Shown here: positions 6,841 to 11,140 of the stretch, piece after piece
Numbering within the stretch: the first letter of the stretch is position 1
How the letters are laid out: the number at the start of each line of letters is the position of its first letter
Origin: Candidatus Heimdallarchaeota archaeon
GTDB taxonomy: Archaea; Asgardarchaeota; Heimdallarchaeia; Heimdallarchaeales; Kariarchaeaceae
Direction: 5' to 3'
DNA length: 11,140 bases
Assembly (NCBI GenBank): GCA_022574115.1
Contig: JACZSS010000031.1
Coordinates: 1 to 11,140 of the forward strand
Notes under the pieces: generated by a model
What the model saw: only the letters and a program-made list of their open reading frames with translations
Databases searched by the model: none
What the model was told of the DNA's origin: nothing
Made by a program: the position numbers and the translations under genes

Positions 6841-6946
6841 GGCGAGGTACCCAAGCCTGGCCCAAGGGGCGTGCCTGGAAGTAGAGGTTTACTAGTTAGC
6901 ACGTGTGCCTCCGCACTCGCGGGTTCGAATCCCGTCCTCGCCACCA
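6841..6946 (+). tRNA. tRNA-Ser(GGA) with a 17-nt archaeal intron
   Basis: The acceptor GGCGAGG pairs with CCTCGCC (6936-6942), T8/A9 are present, the T-arm is GCGGG-TTCGAAT-CCCGT, and a class II variable arm (GTGC/GCAC, about 6905-6914) marks Ser or Leu. The anticodon stem CGTGC (6870-6874) pairs with GCACG (6899-6903). Between them sits a 24-nt loop that resolves as CTGGAA + intron 6881-6897 + A. The anticodon is therefore GGA (6877-6879) and the intron is at the canonical 37/38 site. CTGG (6875-6878) pairs with CTAG (6892-6895), with 3-nt bulges AAG and TTA on either side: a standard bulge-helix-bulge for the archaeal splicing endonuclease. CCA is encoded (6944-6946). The discriminator reads A, whereas archaeal tRNA-Ser usually has G. 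A TATA-like CTAAATATT lies about 40 nt upstream. Confidence 0.93.
6881..6897 (+). other. tRNA intron (bulge-helix-bulge)
   Basis: This 17-nt intron is removed by the archaeal splicing endonuclease, which cuts after the second base of the bulge AAG and before the last base of the bulge TTA. Inside it, TAG (6882-6884) can pair with TTA (6889-6891) around a 4-nt loop, completing the motif. Confidence 0.88.
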
Positions 6947-6947
6947 C

Positions 6948-6955
6948 TTTTTTTT
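6948..6955 (+). terminator. T-run terminator after tRNA-Ser
   Basis: Eight consecutive T residues begin two nt after the encoded CCA. Oligo-T on the coding strand is the standard intrinsic termination signal of archaeal RNA polymerase. Confidence 0.75.
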
Positions 6956-7031
6956 CTTATGCAAGACACGAAAAGGTATGAAATATTACTATCATTGAAA
7001 AAGAGCGGATTAATAACTGGTTCAAGGGATT

Positions 7032-9740
7032 GTGAGGCAAAAAAACTCAAGGATTTTATCGATTGTGTTTGTTAGCACAATACTACTTTCATTGTCTAGA
7101 TTTGGACCTAGCGAGTATTTGTTGCCTAATGAGACTGTCTCTGAAACCTTGTCGACTGCATCTTGGAGTATTTCGGATCTGATCGACCCCTCACTAACAG
7201 ACCTATCACTACAAACCAAGAATTGGATTGTTTTCTTAAGATCTCAGACACAATTCGACCAGTTTGAGTCTGCGTCAAATATCCATACGTATCCAAATTT
7301 GTTAGCATATGAGATGATTGCATCAGATGAATTCATGATGCAACTTGAGAGACAGTTTGATTTGGAAGTCAGATCTAGATCAGCGTATCATCAAGCTAAA
7401 ATAAGACCGGATGTTATTCGGACCACATCCGCTCCAACAGTGAACGCGCTTACTGATAACGATCTGATGAATTTGGGCTTTCTTCATGAGCAGGGCTTCA
7501 ACGGAACAGGTGTTGTTGTTGGCGTAATTGATACGGGAATTGATTTTTCTGTAACGGGTCTTGAAGGATCTGAATTTGCAAGTAATAATTTTACAGTTGA
7601 AGGGGGTTTAATAAGCTTTGATCACGGTACTAAGGTTGCTGGAGCAATTGTTGGATCTGGTCTAGGACAAGAGGAAGCGAGAGGAACTGCCTACGGTGCA
7701 AAAATAGCTTCTGCCAATGTTGCGCTTGCCCCAGAAGGTTTCTTTATTGGTGATATACTAGGCGCCTTTGATTGGTTAATTTCGCTTGGGGAGGTAGATA
7801 TTATCAACACGAGTTGGAGTGGAGGATCTGAAGAATTGTGGGTCCCCATTACCCAAAGGCTTGATCAACTTGGAATTCTCGTAGTTGGATCTGCGGGAAA
7901 CGAAGGGGAAGGTCTCTATAATACTCTAGGTGCTGCAGGTAACACAGTCTATGGTATTAGTGTGGGAGGAGGTACCGGAACTGAAATTGCCAGTTAATCC
8001 TCAAGCGGACCTTCTGGTGGTGGATTTGTTAAACCTGATATTTACGCTCCTGGAACTGGCATTTTGACAACAACTCTTATTGGCTATTCAGCTGTGAGTG
8101 GGACATCGATGTCTACTCCACTAGTTACTGGTGGTTTGGCAACTATTATTTCTGGCCTAAAGGCACAAGAAATTCCCTATAATACCGGTGTGTTAAAAGC
8201 TGCATTAATGAATGGTGCGACTAAATTTAATCAATCAGAGCTGATTCAAGGTCAAGGATTCGTACACTTTAACAATACTTGGAACAATATAACCAGCGCA
8301 GCAAAAGACGAGAATAACTTGCCGATTATGCTCGAAGCCACTCCACAAACTGGCTTCTTTGAACATCTAACAAATATTAGGCAAAATACGGAAACCCTAA
8401 TTCCCTTTACAGTTATTACGTCACACCCCGAAAATATTATAATTACATTAAAGTCCAGTCAACAGACAGAACAATCGTACACCAGCTTTACAGAAATTTT
8501 GCCCGTAAATACAAGTCAGTTTTCCCAACTAGTGTATCTTAATATTAAGCCTCAAATGTTTGATGTGGGTACCTACGGGGGCCAAATAGAAATAAAAGTG
8601 CGAGATGAGGAAATCTCTCTCGATATAGAGTTAATCCTTCAAGCAGAACCCGATTTTAAAGTATTATTTGATGTATACCATACAGGGTCAGAATTTGCAG
8701 GTAGCATAGGAAGAGCGGGATATCGAACGGGTACTTTTATTGAGAAAATCAATCAAGCGGGAGGATGGGTGGATATAGTTGATAGTAGATTGGATGCTAA
8801 TATTTTGCAAAGTTATGACATCATCTGGATACCTGATCCATTTCGAAGTGATTCTCCAGAACCCACAGGCATGGGAAGTGATGAAGTGGCTGCAATCCGT
8901 GAATTTGTTGAAAACGGTGGAGATGTGATAATTCATTACCTTGGACTGTTCGAAGATCCCTATATCGCTCAACTTGATAATGTATTTGGTACTGATTTGA
9001 CCATGCTCAATTCTCTAATAGGTAATTTTGACATGGAGGCAGTCTATAACGGTGAAGGACTTGCTGAATATTTTCTTAGTGAAGGGGCGTTAGATCACGA
9101 ATTGATTCTCAACACTTCGAGAATTGGATATGGGGTTGAGAAAATTAGCAAGTACGCGACAAATAAAATATCAACGAATGGTAGAGCAACTCTTGTCACC
9201 GAGGACTCATCGATCGCAACATATACCAGTGAACTTGGGGGGCGAGTCCTTGTTAGCTCTACAGATGCATGGTTTACTTCAATATTTGCAGATAATGATC
9301 CTACTTCAAGCGATTCAAAATTTACCGCAAATGTAATTGATTGGTTCAACCAAGACGAAAGGATCGTTGTATTTGAGTATTCACAAAATAATATGACTCT
9401 TGCTCACGAATTTAGTATCTTAAGAGATGGATTGCCAATTAATAGTGATCCACTGGTTTTGGTCAAAAAAGACGGAATTATTCAAAATGTGTCCGAATTT
9501 GAGGAATTGGTCGATGGTACTAGATTTAAGCTTACGGTGGATATAAGTAAAAGTGGTCAATACGAGGTACTAATCCAGCACGAAGACACAGAGTATCTCC
9601 GCTGGATAATATCAAAAAACCTGTCACATGTATTTGATTCAGATAATTTCAACTTAAGCGACCCAGTTTTTATTGCAATTGGGATTGTCATTTTTTTAGG
9701 TGTGGCAAGCTATTTACTGATTAATAGACGACATCAATGA
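7032..9740 (+). pseudogene. Secreted, membrane-anchored subtilase (S8) with GATase-like domain, interrupted by one in-frame TAA
   Basis: Read through the stop, the gene has 901 sense codons plus an internal TAA. A signal peptide follows the GTG start (basic RQKNSR, then ILSIVFVSTILLSL), with a probable propeptide to about 130. The S8 domain has Asp167 (VIDTG), His198 (DHGT), oxyanion Asn290 (SAGN), and Ser359 (SGTSMSTP) after the stop. A beta-sandwich region (about 435-538) follows, then a class I glutaminase/GIFT-like domain from about 541 (KVLFDVYHTG ... GGRVLVSSTDAWF, to about 775). One membrane helix (about 879-897) is followed by RRHQ. Subtilase, GATase-like domain and C-terminal anchor in this order recall eukaryotic site-1 protease (MBTPS1). 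The TAA at codon 322 separates Asp/His from Ser, so neither half can be active alone. The rest of the frame is intact, so the stop is either recent or a sequence error. The start is GTG with a weak AAGGG just upstream. Confidence 0.85.
7995..7997 (+). other. In-frame TAA inside the subtilase
   Basis: The frame reads ...TEIAS-stop-SSSGPSGGGFVKPDIYAPG. In S8 proteases this position is usually Phe or Tyr of the (F/Y)SSRGP motif, so one base change from TAT or TAC explains it. TAA also ends several intact genes here (366-1061, 2546-5140, 6501-6596), so the codon is not reassigned in this organism. Confidence 0.9.
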
Positions 9741-9765
9741 CAGATCGACAACATATTACTTCATA

Positions 9766-9776
9766 TTTTTCTTTTT
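9766..9776 (+). terminator. T-rich terminator after the subtilase
   Basis: Two T5 runs separated by one C lie about 26 nt downstream of the TGA stop of the protease. This is the usual form of an archaeal terminator. Confidence 0.55.
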
Positions 9777-9845
9777 ATGATAGCTCTAAGTTGGTGTGTA
9801 ATTAACCTACGAATTAAATAAACAAATATGATAAATAGCGATACC

Positions 9846-9920
9846 GACCCAGTAACTCAGCTTGGATAGAGTGCTTGCCTTCTAAGCAAGAAGCCGAGGG
9901 TTCGAATCCCCCCTGGGTCG
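9846..9920 (+). tRNA. tRNA-Arg(TCT), no intron
   Basis: The acceptor GACCCAG pairs with CTGGGTC (9913-9919), followed by T8/A9. The D-stem is ACTC/GAGT and the anticodon stem CTTGC/GCAAG encloses CTTCTAA, giving anticodon TCT (9881-9883) for AGA codons. The T-arm is GAGGG-TTCGAAT-CCCCC with one A-C mismatch at the second pair. The discriminator is G9920, and CCA is not encoded, unlike in the tRNA-Ser gene. The base before the acceptor is C and could pair with the discriminator. TTAAATAAA about 33 nt upstream is a good TATA box. Confidence 0.93.
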
Positions 9921-9921
9921 C

Positions 9922-9929
9922 TTTTTTTT
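9922..9929 (+). terminator. T-run terminator after tRNA-Arg
   Basis: Eight T residues start one base past the discriminator region and should end the tRNA transcript before the next gene. Confidence 0.75.
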
Positions 9930-9982
9930 ACGTTATTGTTGGAAGATTTAAGATCAGGAAGAGGAACCGCGTTCTTCAGGAA

Positions 9983-10606
9983 ATGGACAATTTATTAATC
10001 AAAGCGTACGACGAAGTTGTTTCTATCCGTTATCTGGAACCCAAAAAGAGCAAATGTTTGTATATTATTGCTCATGGTGCTGGAGCGGGAATTGAGCATC
10101 CGTTTATGGAAACGTGTCAAAAACTGCTATACGACGTGAACATTGCTACTTATGCATTCAACTTTATCTATAAAGAAAAAGGCAAGAAGTTTCCAGGAGG
10201 TAAAAAAGCCCTTGATGAAACCTACAAGGCAGTTTGGAAGCATGTGGTCGAGAATTTTGATTATCCGGTCTTCATTGGCGGCAAATCCATGGGCGGAAGA
10301 ATATCTTCCAGGGTCATTGATGATCTGAAGGACGTTAAAGGGTTAATTTTTCTTGGGTATCCAATCCATCCACCTGGCAGACCGGAAAAATTTAGCTCCC
10401 CTCAATTATTTGAAATTGACCATCCCATGCTATTTTTACAAGGATCTCGAGATGCATTTAGTAGCCAACCCTTTGCATCTAAAACTGTAGAGTCTACTAA
10501 GAATGGTAAATTAATTTGGCTAAATGGTGGGGATCATTCATGGAAAACACGAAAAAAAGATGATAAAACCCAAGAGCAATTGATGGCTCAAGCAACTTCA
10601 GCAAAT
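9983..10606 (+). CDS. KANL3/Tex30-type alpha/beta hydrolase, 3' end cut at a composition break
   Basis: Motifs in order: oxyanion region HGAGAGIEHPFM (31-42), nucleophile elbow GGKSMGG with Ser102, acid QGSRDAF with Asp157, and catalytic GGDHSW with His185. This is the KANL3/Tex30 branch of alpha/beta hydrolases (dienelactone-hydrolase-like, COG3571 type), of unknown substrate and presumably cytoplasmic. The open frame extends back into tRNA-Arg, so I use the ATG at 9983; an ATTTAAG box about 38 nt before it fits a near-leaderless start. About 207 residues are native, through TQEQLMAQATSA. The next residues up to the TGA at 10628-10630 (NPAGSTAA) come from GC-rich foreign sequence. Relatives end with one more short helix, so probably only about 10 residues are missing. 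The active site is complete. Confidence 0.87.
10595..10606. other. Abrupt composition break, probable chimeric junction
   Basis: Sequence to the left is AT-rich archaeal coding DNA, and to the right is strongly GC-rich. The break cuts the 3' ends of two convergent, unrelated genes at the same place, with no repeat, integrase or tRNA remnant at the joint. An assembly or library chimera is the simplest reading. Confidence 0.75.
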
Positions 10607-11140
10607 CCGGCCGGTAGTACGGCTGCATGATCGCCCTGGGGCCGCCCGGTTGCAGATGGCCAATGCCGATGGCGTGCCCCAGTTCATGGACGCACACGGC
10701 CCGCAGGCTGATTTTTCCATTGGGCGGCTGACCGGCGCCCGCATACCACGGTTCTGAAGCGTCGTACCGCTGCAGTATCTGGCTGGACGAGTTCGCGCCG
10801 CAAGGAAGTTGCGAATCGGCCAGCGAGTCGCCGGGTCCGCCGAGGTTGGCCACGCGCATGAGGAGGTTGGCGGTTCGATTTTTTACGGTGTATTTCAACG
10901 CAATGCCGCATGACTGGTTCCATTGTCTCGTAGCCCAGGCCGCCGCGGCTTTGTAAGCGGCGTCGGAAACCCCCGGCAGCGAGTCGGCGATCGCCCACGT
11001 CACGCCTTTCATCGGCCATTTGCAGATGCGGCCGCTCATGGCGTCCGGCGTGCCGCAAATGCGCTGGGCCATTAGATGCCGGGCGGTGATCGGACCCGCG
11101 ATTCCATCGACCTTGAGGCCTGCCCATTTCTGAAACTTAC
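10600..11140 (-). CDS. Matrixin-type zinc metalloprotease (M10A) with PG-binding-like prodomain and cysteine switch, partial at both ends
   Basis: The frame enters at the window edge (first full codon at 11138) and reads leftward. It opens with FQKWAGLKVDGIAGPITARHL, the end of a peptidoglycan-binding-like prodomain. RICGTPD follows, matching the PRCGxPD cysteine switch that keeps matrix metalloproteases latent by binding the zinc. The catalytic domain starts near VTWAI and reaches HELGHAIGIGH (10688-10656), the HExxHxxGxxH zinc site. The Met-turn is AIMQPYY (about 10620-10640). After YYRPDLL the frame runs into archaeal DNA, so the last part of the domain is lost. An ATG at 11072 lies inside the prodomain and is not the true start. 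GC content and architecture point to a bacterium, possibly a planctomycete (inference). It is probably secreted, but the signal peptide lies outside the window. Confidence 0.87.

Noticed and set aside
7995..7997. TAA as a reassigned or recoded sense codon
   Set aside because: TAA terminates at least three intact genes in the window, and no recoding structure is evident; pyrrolysine and selenocysteine use UAG and UGA.
9875..9982. N-terminal extension of the alpha/beta hydrolase frame
   Set aside because: It is the translated 3' half of tRNA-Arg and its terminator; the family core starts just after the ATG at 9983.
10497..10594. Extension of the metalloprotease frame into AT-rich DNA
   Set aside because: It is the antisense of the hydrolase 3' end; the matrixin sequence stops making sense after YYRPDLL.
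1..11140. CRISPR array, insertion sequence or integrase attachment site
   Set aside because: No regularly spaced direct repeats, transposase or integrase motifs, or tRNA-end duplications were found, even though two tRNA genes are present as potential integration targets.

Overview
Most of the window (about 1-10600) is AT-rich DNA from an archaeon. The evidence is a tRNA-Ser whose intron forms a canonical bulge-helix-bulge splice motif, TATA boxes set close to start codons (leaderless or near-leaderless genes), and a Shine-Dalgarno only inside an operon. The large TPR / longin-like / winged-helix protein and a membrane-anchored subtilase with a site-1-protease-like layout suggest an Asgard archaeon, but this affiliation is inference. 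The last ~540 bases are GC-rich, bacterial in character and probably not from the same genome.

Layout: 366-1061 SGNH/GDSL hydrolase (+). 1379-1591 short protein resembling the tail of an ABC-transporter ATPase, overlapping by 4 nt a SAM-dependent methyltransferase at 1588-2244 (+). 2546-5140 TPR protein with a C-terminal winged helix (+). 5233-6309 quinone-oxidoreductase-type MDR enzyme (-). 6501-6596 a 31-residue single-helix membrane protein (+). 6841-6946 intron-containing tRNA-Ser(GGA). 7032-9740 secreted, membrane-anchored subtilase interrupted by one in-frame TAA (+). 9846-9920 tRNA-Arg(TCT). 9983 to about 10600 KANL3/Tex30-type alpha/beta hydrolase cut at its 3' end (+). From about 10600 to the window end, a bacterial matrixin metalloprotease with a cysteine switch (-), open at both ends.

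The most interesting signal is a promoter cassette present three times: inverted repeat CTCGG-NAAAC-CCGAG, exactly 10 nt, a TATA box beginning CTAT, then exactly 31 nt to an ATG. In all three copies the distance from the first base of the repeat to the A of ATG is 65 nt, on either strand. It precedes the SGNH hydrolase, the ABC-tail/methyltransferase operon and the oxidoreductase, and it moves the oxidoreductase start from 6471 to 6309. I infer a small regulon controlled by an activator binding just upstream of the TATA/BRE. The TPR-winged-helix protein between the targets is a candidate regulator, by proximity only.

Other points: a perfect 20-nt palindrome at 6700-6719, a 33-bp in-frame tandem duplication in the oxidoreductase, and a sharp composition break near 10600 where two unrelated genes are both truncated tail to tail, best read as an assembly or library chimera.
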